Origin: Planctomycetaceae bacterium
Lineage (GTDB): Bacteria > Planctomycetota > Planctomycetia > Pirellulales > Thermoguttaceae
Direction of reading: 5' to 3'
DNA: 5,608 nucleotides
Assembly (NCBI GenBank): GCA_031259095.1
Contig: JAIRLW010000272.1
Span: 1-5,608 of the forward strand
The notes beneath the pieces are model-generated. The model worked only from the letters and a program-made list of their open reading frames with translations. It ran no database searches and was not told the origin of the DNA. The position numbers were made by a program, and so were the translations under genes. Of the stretch, positions 1-5,608 are shown one piece after another; position 1 is the first letter of the stretch; each line of letters begins with the position of its first letter.

Positions 1-55
1 TTTTAACCTCAAACAATAATTCCGCTGATAGATTACGATTAAACAAACGTTGCAT
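1..55 (-). CDS. Possible start of a translationally coupled downstream gene (partial, runs off the left edge)
   Basis: Reading leftward, the stop codon of the glycosyltransferase-like gene overlaps an ATG by one base (TAATG, ATG at 55-53). The frame from that ATG stays open for all 18 codons left in the window and begins MQRLFNRNLSAELLFEVK. A stop/start overlap of this kind is typical of translational coupling inside an operon, and there is no separate strong Shine-Dalgarno sequence. Eighteen codons without a stop is weak evidence alone, and the product cannot be recognised. It could equally be untranslated DNA after the glycosyltransferase gene. Confidence 0.35.
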   Translation of the reverse strand, partial: MQRLFNRNLSAELLFEVK

Positions 56-2316
56 TACGGGGTTGTCCGAACACGGTAAACAACTGTTGATGTTTTTCCG
101 AGTTCTTCGGTTGGGCAAAATCTTTCTAAAATACCATCGGCAACCAGTTTGTCAAAAAGTTCCGGTTGAACGATTTCAGTGTAGCCATAATTGCCCGAAT
201 GACGGAACCGGTTAATTTCACCCCAGTCAACAAGAACAAACGCAATACCGCGCCGTTGAAATTCCGCCGCCGGATCAGACGCCGCAACAATTTCTTTCAA
301 CGGCGTTTCATTAAAACAGGAATGGTACGCCACAGGAGCATCGTACAAAAATGCTTTGGCTTCGCCGACTAAAAGAATCTTTTTCGGAATGGCCGACGGA
401 TCTTCATTAACCCAAGTTGTCCAAAATTGTTCATTAAACCAAATAGCCCATGACGTCGAAATATTCGGATCACACCGCATTGAATTTAATGAAGCAAAAA
501 AACGGTTATTCTTGCCCGGCGCAGGCGAACCGGCTGCCAGAAAACAATAAACACAACTCAAAACCAACAGAAAATTCAACGTGATTTTCCAATACTTTTC
601 CGTACTCCATGTTGCGCCGATTCCGGCAAACAATATTAAAACGGGAACAGCCGGAAGCCAAAACCGGTCAATCCGATGGGTCAGAAACCACCATGCCGCA
701 AAAACAAACGCAAGCCATGAAATCAAAAAACAAAAAATACGGCGTTGGGGGGGAGGCGATTTTAACGCAACAACAACAGCGATCAGAAAAAACGGAATCG
801 TCAACGGAGCATTCCAAGAACTGCTCAAACCAACACGCCGAAAATCACGGAAAAATGTTATCAAACGAAAATCATGCGGCGAATGAATTTGTGTCCATCG
901 GCGGTCAATCTCAGAAGTCCAAGAACCGGTTGAATCGCCGAAAACCGAAAAACAAAGCGGATAAACCGGATTGCCGGTGTAATAATAATTCTTGAAATAC
1001 CAACCGCCGCAAGATATGGAAACGCCAATGACGTAAATTAAAATCGACATAATGACAGAACGCGTATCGGATTTTTTGAATTTTATTACTGCGATAAAAA
1101 TTCCAACCGGAACAACCGCAAACAGTATTGCCGGATATTTACACGCCGCCGCACTTCCGGCAAAAAATCCGGTAAGGAAAATCGGAAACCAATTGATCTG
1201 TTTCAAATAGTCAATTGTATTGTAATATATTGAACGCCCATTCCGTTTTATTTTTTCCGATGTTTGAACAAGTTTATCGTTGGAACATTGAGCCGTTAAT
1301 ACGGCGGCATAAATTGCGAAAAAAGCGTACATTCCAACCACCGAATCAATAAGTCCGGCAGTGGAAACATAAATAATCCAAGGGGACGAAATGTACAGAA
1401 TGAAGGCAACAAGTCCGGCTGTTTCAGAAAAAAACCGTTTGCAAAAAGCGTACAAACCAAGAGCGGTCAGAATTGTTGTCAACGCAATAAGTGTTTTACC
1501 GCTCATTGCTCCAAGACACGACATGACTCTGATAGACGAATCATCGAAAAATATCCTGCCCCAAACATAAAACATTTCCGCACCAAAAGGCATGTCGGCG
1601 TAAACATTATGCGGCAAAAATCCGATTTGTCCTGTCTGTACAAATTCACGCGCTCCGGCAAGATGATACGATAAAACATCATAATCCGTCGAAGGAATCA
1701 TTCCGCCAAGAATTAACGGAACCGAAAATATCGGAAAGATAATAAGAAACGTTAATTTTTTGAACAAAGACCATTTTTCCGGTTTCGGCAATGGATAAGC
1801 CGTTTGAGAGGCATAGGCGTTCTGATAACTAAATAAACCGTTCAAAAAAAGGCATAAGAGCATACCGATTATTGTCAGAGTTTTGATTAGTTTGATATTG
1901 TTTAAGTTTCCGCATAAACCGAAACAAAATAAAGTCAACGAGCAAAGGCTTAAACCGGCAATCGTTGCCAACAATTTGAATTCGACTTGGGTAATGGTGT
2001 TGCGCCAGGACTTAAACGGCGGAAGCAACAAGATAAAACAACCGTAACCGCTTGCCGCCATTAAACAAATACTTGCGCCGCAAAGAATACCGGAAAGCAG
2101 ACCTAATTGCTCTAACAGTGAAACCATACCGTCCAAACCAACAAACCACATAGCGAAATATTCATCCGGTAACAAAAGATACGAGAAAAATGAAAATCGC
2201 GTCCACGTAATATCATTTCCATTGAGTCCCGCATACGGTTCAAACGGTGTTGCAAAAAATAACAGGCAATAAACGGCAATCAAAAACGTAACAATCAAAA
2301 ATACCGCTTTTTTCAT
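55..2316 (-). CDS. Polytopic membrane glycosyltransferase-like protein (GT-C fold, PMT/ArnT/GT39-like)
   Basis: An intact 753-residue integral membrane protein. It starts MKKAVFLIVTFLIAVYC, a signal-anchor-like segment, and has roughly 13-15 hydrophobic stretches, for example near residues 4-22, 66-98, 113-135, 143-163, 188-208, 265-292, 300-342, 377-411, 420-436, 507-518, 527-566 and 578-595. Residues about 600-753 form a soluble tail. The key motif is STDYDVLSYHL (residues 209-219, Asp211 and Asp213), placed right after a hydrophobic segment as in GT-C enzymes, where an acidic residue in a membrane-exit loop is catalytic. Other landmarks are CKYPA (392-396), YTGNPVYPL (446-454) and THRIDRFWLPAVP (546-558), the last resembling the Arg-x-x-x-Pro-x-x-P region of PMT-like families. 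Such enzymes move a sugar from a polyprenyl-phosphate donor to lipid, glycan or protein on the outer face of the inner membrane; donor and acceptor cannot be told here. The acidic motif comes after some 200 residues and several helices rather than after the first helix, so the N-terminus looks extended. No clear Shine-Dalgarno precedes the ATG, but no better start exists. The family call is by motif and topology, not by search. Confidence 0.75.
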   Translation of the reverse strand: MKKAVFLIVTFLIAVYCLLFFATPFEPYAGLNGNDITWTRFSFFSYLLLPDEYFAMWFVGLDGMVSLLEQLGLLSGILCGASICLMAASGYGCFILLLPPFKSWRNTITQVEFKLLATIAGLSLCSLTLFCFGLCGNLNNIKLIKTLTIIGMLLCLFLNGLFSYQNAYASQTAYPLPKPEKWSLFKKLTFLIIFPIFSVPLILGGMIPSTDYDVLSYHLAGAREFVQTGQIGFLPHNVYADMPFGAEMFYVWGRIFFDDSSIRVMSCLGAMSGKTLIALTTILTALGLYAFCKRFFSETAGLVAFILYISSPWIIYVSTAGLIDSVVGMYAFFAIYAAVLTAQCSNDKLVQTSEKIKRNGRSIYYNTIDYLKQINWFPIFLTGFFAGSAAACKYPAILFAVVPVGIFIAVIKFKKSDTRSVIMSILIYVIGVSISCGGWYFKNYYYTGNPVYPLCFSVFGDSTGSWTSEIDRRWTQIHSPHDFRLITFFRDFRRVGLSSSWNAPLTIPFFLIAVVVALKSPPPQRRIFCFLISWLAFVFAAWWFLTHRIDRFWLPAVPVLILFAGIGATWSTEKYWKITLNFLLVLSCVYCFLAAGSPAPGKNNRFFASLNSMRCDPNISTSWAIWFNEQFWTTWVNEDPSAIPKKILLVGEAKAFLYDAPVAYHSCFNETPLKEIVAASDPAAEFQRRGIAFVLVDWGEINRFRHSGNYGYTEIVQPELFDKLVADGILERFCPTEELGKTSTVVYRVRTTP

Positions 2317-2352
2317 AAAACAAAAATCTGTAATAGGTATTTGATAAAATAA

Positions 2353-2433
2353 TTTAGGAACGCGGGCGCCGCACCCGCAACACTAAAATAACGTTCCGCC
2401 GTTCCATGCAGACGGAACGTCTGCGTTCCTAAA
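2353..2433. repeat. 81-bp palindromic repeat element with 11-bp perfect terminal inverted repeats
   Basis: The ends are TTTAGGAACGC (2353-2363) and GCGTTCCTAAA (2423-2433), exact reverse complements. Inside are GCGGG (2362-2366) facing CCCGC (2374-2378), ACGTTCCG (2391-2398) facing CGGAACGT (2413-2420), and GCAGACG (2408-2414) facing CGTCTGC (2418-2424) around a 3-base loop. The last two pairings overlap, so they are alternative folds. The element is far more GC-rich than its surroundings, which suggests it arrived as a unit. It resembles REP/MITE-type non-autonomous repeats. It starts 36 bases upstream of the glycosyltransferase ATG, so its folded form may sit in that gene's leader. I see no obvious target-site duplication. 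Confidence 0.75.
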
Positions 2434-2520
2434 AGCAGCCCATTGATGACCGTGTAAAATATACCGCAAAAAATAATCACTGAATAGTTGTCATTAATTT
2501 ATTATCCGCTTTCACAAACG

Positions 2521-2697
2521 AGCGCTTTGTTAATCTCAAAATTTAGGATAGCCGGATAAGGCGAGGTTGTTTTGTAAGAAAAATTAGGTTGAAAATGAGG
2601 TTTGTTGCAATAATAGTAATACGCTTTTTACAAATTCCACTGAAATATTACATTTACCAGAAAACATAATCCCCAAATTAAAAATTAACAAAGCGCT
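2521..2697. repeat. 177-bp segment bounded by 14-bp perfect inverted repeats
   Basis: AGCGCTTTGTTAAT (2521-2534) and ATTAACAAAGCGCT (2684-2697) are exact reverse complements facing inward. The interior is AT-rich, has no reading frame and shows no strong internal stem. The arrangement fits a small non-autonomous mobile element or a solo remnant of one. It could instead be two copies of a short motif in opposite orientation, since a shortened third copy (TAACAAAGCG) lies at 2947-2956. Confidence 0.5.
2686..2695 (+). repeat. Left copy of the 10-bp direct repeat TAACAAAGCG
   Basis: TAACAAAGCG here recurs exactly at 2947-2956, just outside the 248-bp GGG...CCC segment. It also lies within the right terminal repeat of the 2521-2697 segment. 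The pair might be a target duplication, but three bases (CTA) separate this copy from the GGG terminus while the right copy abuts the CCC terminus, so the fit is imperfect. Confidence 0.45.
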
Positions 2698-2737
2698 AGG
2701 GCGTGTTGACGTTCATTTCGCAAAAAAACATGATATG

Positions 2738-2755
2738 AGTGTCAACACACCCTAA
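2738..2755 (+). repeat. 18-bp direct repeat, first copy (GTGTCAACACACCC core)
   Basis: AGTGTCAACACACCCTAA here is identical to 2932-2949. Its core is also the near-perfect reverse complement of 2697-2710, so 2697-2710 and 2741-2754 can pair at 13 of 14 positions. The 54-bp piece 2699-2752 is therefore itself a GGG...CCC segment flanked by TA, nested at the left end of the larger one. Confidence 0.7.
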
Positions 2756-2766
2756 TCTTTATTTTT

Positions 2767-2839
2767 ACCGCGAAAATCACGAATGTTCACGAAAAGATTT
2801 GGAACAATCGTTTTCGTGAACATTCGTGGTTTTCGCGGT
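2767..2839. repeat. Long near-perfect hairpin (29-bp arms)
   Basis: The arm at 2767-2795 begins ACCGCGAAAATCACGAATG and the arm at 2811-2839 ends CATTCGTGGTTTTCGCGGT. They are reverse complements at 28 of 29 positions, and the single exception is a T-G pair that would still form in RNA. The 15-base loop can extend the stem with GATT (2796-2799) against AATC (2806-2809), leaving one bulged base and a six-base loop. There is no trailing T-run, so it is not a standard rho-independent terminator. It may be a palindromic repeat family member or the body of the surrounding element. Confidence 0.8.
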
Positions 2840-2855
2840 TCAAATTCATTACTGG

Positions 2856-2900
2856 AAATTCCTGATTGTTTCCTATTTTTGGGAAATAATCAGAAAATTT
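2856..2900. repeat. Imperfect 18/19-base hairpin
   Basis: AAATTCCTGATTGTTTCC (2856-2873) faces GGAAATAATCAGAAAATTT (2882-2900). The arms pair along their length with one single-base bulge and two non-Watson-Crick positions, around an 8-base loop rich in T. It lies next to the long hairpin within the same 248-bp segment. It could act as a terminator-like structure or simply be part of the repeat. Confidence 0.5.
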
Positions 2901-2931
2901 TGACACAGTTTAACAACTACTTATGAACATT

Positions 2932-2949
2932 AGTGTCAACACACCCTAA
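2932..2949 (+). repeat. 18-bp direct repeat, second copy
   Basis: This is identical to 2738-2755. Its CCC end forms the right terminus of the 248-bp segment and is followed by TAACAAAGCG. On the reverse strand it reads as GGGTGTGTTGACACT followed by AATGTTCAT, which is the full-length version of the shortened left terminus. Confidence 0.7.
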
Positions 2950-2956
2950 CAAAGCG
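2947..2956 (+). repeat. Right copy of the 10-bp direct repeat TAACAAAGCG
   Basis: This exact copy of 2686-2695 abuts the right CCC terminus of the 248-bp segment. It shares its first three bases with the 18-bp repeat at 2932-2949. Confidence 0.45.
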
Positions 2957-3194
2957 GGTGAAAGTCCTTTGGCGAAGCATTGCCTACCTCAATCTACCTA
3001 AATTAACAACCTGCCAGTGAACATTAGGAACATTTGGACTTCTTCATATTGATTTTGAGTCAATCAATGGCAGTACTACACTAAATTTCTTAATTATTTT
3101 GTCAAAATCGCCGAAAAATGGAACTGGTGATTTCCGATTCTTGGTTAAATAATGTCCCAATAGCATCAATAAAAGCAAATTAAGAAAAGAAAAC

Positions 3195-3198
3195 GGAG
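3195..3198 (+). promoter_or_regulatory. Ribosome binding site deciding a GTG start
   Basis: GGAG at 3195-3198 is followed by six bases (CATTGT) and then GTG at 3205, an ideal Shine-Dalgarno spacing. The ATG at 3221 is in another frame that ends after 12 codons. An in-frame TAA at 3181 closes the frame upstream, so the GTG is the best start for the long gene. Confidence 0.75.
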
Positions 3199-3204
3199 CA
3201 TTGT

Positions 3205-5608
3205 GTGAACCTGAATTTACATGCAAAACAGAAGAAAAAAACACAACAAGCAATTGTAAAAACCGCTTTGTTGTTAATATTTTTATACGGGTTTCTGTCC
3301 ATTTTATTTAATTTATCTAATCTATCTAATAGACTTTTCTCCCAAGAAACAACACCCTCCATATTACCCAAACAATTGAGTAGTTCGGGTAATTTGAATA
3401 ATTTGAATAATTTGAATAATACGGTCAATACTCCGGTTTCTGTTAAATTGACGCCGGTAACTCCGAATCCGAATGCACCCGGCGTGGCTTCGACCAATGT
3501 TCGTTGCTCGGAAACCGCAAAAGGTGAATTTTATCCTCTTCATTTCGCCGAAAATCTGCGAGCAATCGCTCAATTGGGCGAAAGTGATTCCGCAGTGTCG
3601 GAACTTTCACAGTGGGCAGAGAAAACGCTGAAACATTTGGAAGCAGCAATTTTTTATATCAACCAAAATAATCCGGCTGAAGCATGGACGCATTTGAAAC
3701 AACTGGAAAAGTGTACCGTCGAACTCGAAACTCTCCGAAAAAATCTGAACATAAAAAAAACGTCAACAGAAACAAAACAATCGCCGGCAGAAACGGAATT
3801 GCAGGATTCGGAATCGCAAGAATTTCGTCCGACTGAAATCGCGCTCGAAGAACTTTTATTGGGTTTGGAACGACGCATCATCATTTGGAGCGCCGCCGTT
3901 CAAGCCGAAACAACTCCCTCCTTTCCCATTTCCCGGCATTTCGGAAAAAAAATTACAGACATTCAGCAACTAAAAGAACGAACGCTTGCAGTCGAAAATT
4001 ATTTTCTTAATAAGAAAAACGCCGCAAATAATTATGAAAATATCGGGGAACTTTGGTGTGATTATCTCGATACCCGATCTTTTCTCGCCGATCTGGAAGC
4101 CTGCCAAAAGACGTTCTATCATCCGAATCGCCGCGTTTCAACACTCGTTTCAACAATTCCGGTGCCAATGCTTATTGCGTTTTGCGATCGCGCCAATGTC
4201 GTGTTGCTTCGGCTCAACGATCCAAAACTGAACGAAAATCAACGCCGTTATCTGAATGTTCCGGCGCTTGCCGCGTGGCAAGAGGAATTGTCAAACTGGT
4301 CAGCGGATACAGTCGCCCCAATAACGCTGATTCGAGGAATGGAACGCTTCGAGGAAACAGGCGGAATGAGCGATATGGAAACGCTTTTCCGGCTGGCAAC
4401 TCGATTGTCGTTTTCAAAAACTCCCGCTTTTCGCCAACTCGGTTTGCTAACCAGCGAATTGTACGGCGGTCCGAATGTGAAAATTTATATTTCAAAAGTG
4501 TTGGTAAATCATCTGCTTCCGCCGTCCAAACCGGAAATCGCCATGTTCCGCGACGTCATTCAGCAACAACCCGTCTTTGGAAGACGACGAACCGATACCG
4601 ATATCGAAATGAATTTTATTCCGGCGGACAATCGTCTTCTCCTTTCGCTGGATGTTTCGGGGACAGTGAAAACCACATCGCGTGCCAATGCGACCATCAC
4701 AACACTGCTCACCGGCGGTCAAGCGGAATATAAAGCACAAAAACAAATCGAATTAACCGAAGACGGTTTTCTATTGGCGCCGTGTCATGTTCAGGTTCGG
4801 AAAAATCGGTTGGAACTGCTGAATTTCCAAACAGATTTTGACCGGATTCCATTGCTTTCCGGTTTGGTTCGCAATGTGGTTCGGAATCAATACGAATCCC
4901 GGCAACCCGACGCCAAATCCGAAACGCAACAAAAAATCACGCGACAAGTTCGTGAACGGGTCAACCGTGAAGCTGATGACCGCTTCAAAGAATTTAACGA
5001 AAAATATCGTGAATTTTCGGAAGAACTTTCAAACCGTTTTAATTTGTTCCTTGAAAAGAAAGACGCAAGAACGGAAGAAAATTGGCTTTTAACATCGTGG
5101 GCGGTACGGAGTCAGGACTTTTTGAGCGGTAACACTCCCGCACCGACAACTCCAACCGGTTCCTTCGCCGATTTGAAAATTCATGAATCAGTCCTGAACA
5201 TGTTGGTCGGAAAATTAAATTTTGACGGAAAAGCCGCAACAGTTGGAGAAATTCGTCGGGAAGTTGCGGAAAAGTTTAACCGTCCACAGTTTGCCGAACC
5301 GGATGAACATGATGATGTTCAAATTGCTTTTGCGAAATACAACCCGATTATTATCCGCTTTGTTGACGGACGTATTGAAATTTCAATTACAATAGATTCG
5401 CTCAAAATTCAACGTCAAACCTATCGGAATTTCAAAGTGGTTGTCTGTTACCGACCAATGATGACCGATGACAGTGAACTTGTTTTGAAACGTGATCCTG
5501 TGATCAATCTTATTAACGCTTCACGTGGACAACTGGTGTTGCGAACTGCTTTTACGACAATATTCCCGCCCAACCGAAGATTTTCGTTAAGACCGCAGTT
5601 TCTTAAAA
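3205..5608 (+). CDS. Large membrane-anchored or exported protein of unknown function (partial, 3' end missing)
   Basis: A GTG-initiated frame open for 801 codons to the window edge. Residues 8-19 are Lys/Gln-rich and precede a hydrophobic helix at about 20-35 (TALLLIFLYGFLSILF), so it is an uncleaved anchor or an atypical signal peptide; the rest should be periplasmic or surface-facing. A low-complexity linker follows: LSN units (36-42), LNN units (63-72), then a Thr/Pro/Asn-rich stretch to about 95. Residues about 113-290 look alpha-helical and charged (SQWAEKTLKHLEAAIF is an example). Residues about 477-560 read as alternating beta strands (LLLSLDVSGTVKTTSRANAT, later LLAPCHVQVRKNRLELLNF). 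Residues about 563-625 form a highly charged, probably coiled helix (QKITRQVRERVNREADDRF). A second beta-like block starts near 713 (IIIRFVDGRIEISITIDSLK) and continues to the edge. No catalytic motif is recognisable. The pattern recalls large conserved hypothetical exported proteins of Planctomycetota, but that is an impression and no family is named. It stands alone, with no partner gene visible upstream on its strand. Confidence 0.85.
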   Translation, partial: MNLNLHAKQKKKTQQAIVKTALLLIFLYGFLSILFNLSNLSNRLFSQETTPSILPKQLSSSGNLNNLNNLNNTVNTPVSVKLTPVTPNPNAPGVASTNVRCSETAKGEFYPLHFAENLRAIAQLGESDSAVSELSQWAEKTLKHLEAAIFYINQNNPAEAWTHLKQLEKCTVELETLRKNLNIKKTSTETKQSPAETELQDSESQEFRPTEIALEELLLGLERRIIIWSAAVQAETTPSFPISRHFGKKITDIQQLKERTLAVENYFLNKKNAANNYENIGELWCDYLDTRSFLADLEACQKTFYHPNRRVSTLVSTIPVPMLIAFCDRANVVLLRLNDPKLNENQRRYLNVPALAAWQEELSNWSADTVAPITLIRGMERFEETGGMSDMETLFRLATRLSFSKTPAFRQLGLLTSELYGGPNVKIYISKVLVNHLLPPSKPEIAMFRDVIQQQPVFGRRRTDTDIEMNFIPADNRLLLSLDVSGTVKTTSRANATITTLLTGGQAEYKAQKQIELTEDGFLLAPCHVQVRKNRLELLNFQTDFDRIPLLSGLVRNVVRNQYESRQPDAKSETQQKITRQVRERVNREADDRFKEFNEKYREFSEELSNRFNLFLEKKDARTEENWLLTSWAVRSQDFLSGNTPAPTTPTGSFADLKIHESVLNMLVGKLNFDGKAATVGEIRREVAEKFNRPQFAEPDEHDDVQIAFAKYNPIIIRFVDGRIEISITIDSLKIQRQTYRNFKVVVCYRPMMTDDSELVLKRDPVINLINASRGQLVLRTAFTTIFPPNRRFSLRPQFLK
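3310..3330 (+). repeat. In-frame 9-bp tandem repeat encoding (N-L-S)n
   Basis: The units AATTTATCT and AATCTATCT followed by AAT encode NLSNLSN (residues 36-42) immediately after the hydrophobic helix of the large protein. The copies differ by one silent base. Confidence 0.7.
3391..3420 (+). repeat. In-frame 9-bp tandem repeat (AATTTGAAT) x 3.3
   Basis: Three exact copies of AATTTGAAT plus AAT encode NLNNLNNLNN (residues 63-72) in the linker of the large protein. Because the unit is nine bases, gain or loss of copies would keep the frame and change only linker length. Confidence 0.85.

Larger units (their letters stand above)
2699..2946. mobile_element. 248-bp MITE-like segment with GGGYGTGTTGAC termini flanked by TA
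   Basis: The left terminus GGGCGTGTTGAC (2699-2710) and the right terminus GTCAACACACCC (2935-2946) are reverse complements at 11 of 12 positions, and each is flanked on its outside by TA (2697-2698 and 2947-2948). TA flanks are the hallmark of IS630/Tc1-mariner-type insertion, so a non-autonomous derivative of such an element is one reading. No transposase frame is present. The interior contains a third copy of the terminus (2741-2752), a long hairpin (2767-2839) and a second hairpin (2856-2900). The left end equals the reverse complement of the right end minus six bases, after which GTTCAT realigns. Mobility is inferred from structure only. Confidence 0.5.
2317..3204. other. Gene-free divergent intergenic region with clustered inverted repeats
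   Basis: These 888 bases separate two divergent genes and contain no convincing reading frame on either strand. The left two thirds (about 2353-2949) are packed with inverted and direct repeats, listed separately. Bases 2434-2520 and 2957-3194 show no repeat or RNA structure I can defend. Promoters for both flanking genes must lie here, but I found no -35/-10 pair good enough to call. Confidence 0.8.

Noticed and set aside
747..753. Run of seven G bases in the glycosyltransferase gene, a possible phase-variation tract
   Set aside because: The frame is intact across it and it codes for prolines (LKSPPPQRR). Seven bases is short for a contingency tract.
609..995. A 128-codon plus-strand frame inside the glycosyltransferase gene
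   Set aside because: The Asn/Lys/Gln-rich translation without hydrophobic core is what the complement of a membrane-protein gene produces. There is no ribosome binding site or independent support.
2521..2949. CRISPR-like array
   Set aside because: The repeats are inverted as well as direct, unevenly spaced, and at most three copies. There is no regular repeat-spacer pattern and no cas gene.
2924..3027. 10-bp direct repeat TGAACATTAG (2924-2933 and 3018-3027)
   Set aside because: Too short and AT-rich to mean much alone, and it does not line up with any element boundary.
3055..3082. Possible promoter TTGAGT, 16-base spacer, TACACT, upstream of the large gene
   Set aside because: Each box matches the sigma-70 consensus at only 4 of 6 positions, and it sits more than 120 bases from the start codon. 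Such matches are common by chance in AT-rich DNA.
3180..3884. Several short minus-strand frames opposite the start of the large gene
   Set aside because: They overlap one another and the real gene, and their translations include low-complexity IIQ repeats that are only the complement of the AATTTGAAT repeat. They are shadows.
4182..4733. A 183-codon open frame on the plus strand overlapping the large gene in another phase
   Set aside because: It lies wholly inside the 801-codon frame. Its translation is rich in Arg and Ser and shows no domain character, typical of a shifted reading of a real gene.

Overview
The window carries two long genes facing away from each other, separated by about 890 bases of repeat-rich non-coding DNA. 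The DNA is AT-leaning. The leftward gene encodes a GT-C type membrane glycosyltransferase-like protein. The rightward gene encodes a very long, N-terminally membrane-anchored protein of unknown function, and it runs off the right edge. My best guess for the source is a low-GC, host- or sediment-associated member of the Planctomycetota or wider PVC group. That guess rests on the style of both proteins and on the hairpin repeats. There is no rRNA, tRNA or marker gene here to prove it.

Layout: (1) Bases 1-55, minus strand: the possible first 18 codons of a further gene, whose ATG overlaps the stop codon of the glycosyltransferase gene (TAATG). (2) Bases 55-2316, minus strand: an intact 753-residue polytopic membrane protein with a Asp-Tyr-Asp motif in a loop after a hydrophobic segment and a soluble C-terminal tail, probably a lipid-phosphate-sugar-dependent glycosyltransferase. 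(3) Bases 2317-3204: no gene. This stretch holds an 81-bp element with 11-bp perfect terminal inverted repeats. It also holds a 177-bp segment bounded by 14-bp perfect inverted repeats. Abutting that is a 248-bp segment bounded by a GGGYGTGTTGAC inverted repeat and flanked by TA dinucleotides, and inside it lies a 29-bp near-perfect hairpin plus a second imperfect hairpin. The last ~250 bases before the rightward gene look unstructured. (4) Bases 3205-5608, plus strand: an open frame from a GTG with a well-placed GGAG ribosome binding site, at least 801 residues, with no stop before the window ends.

I see no sign that the two proteins work together. They are divergent and far apart, and the spacer looks like a landing site for several small non-autonomous repeats. 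One of these begins only 36 bases upstream of the glycosyltransferase start codon, so it may lie in that gene's leader or promoter. The most interesting parts are the nested repeat cluster and the large unrecognised secreted or anchored protein. I did not find a convincing new defence or enzymatic system.
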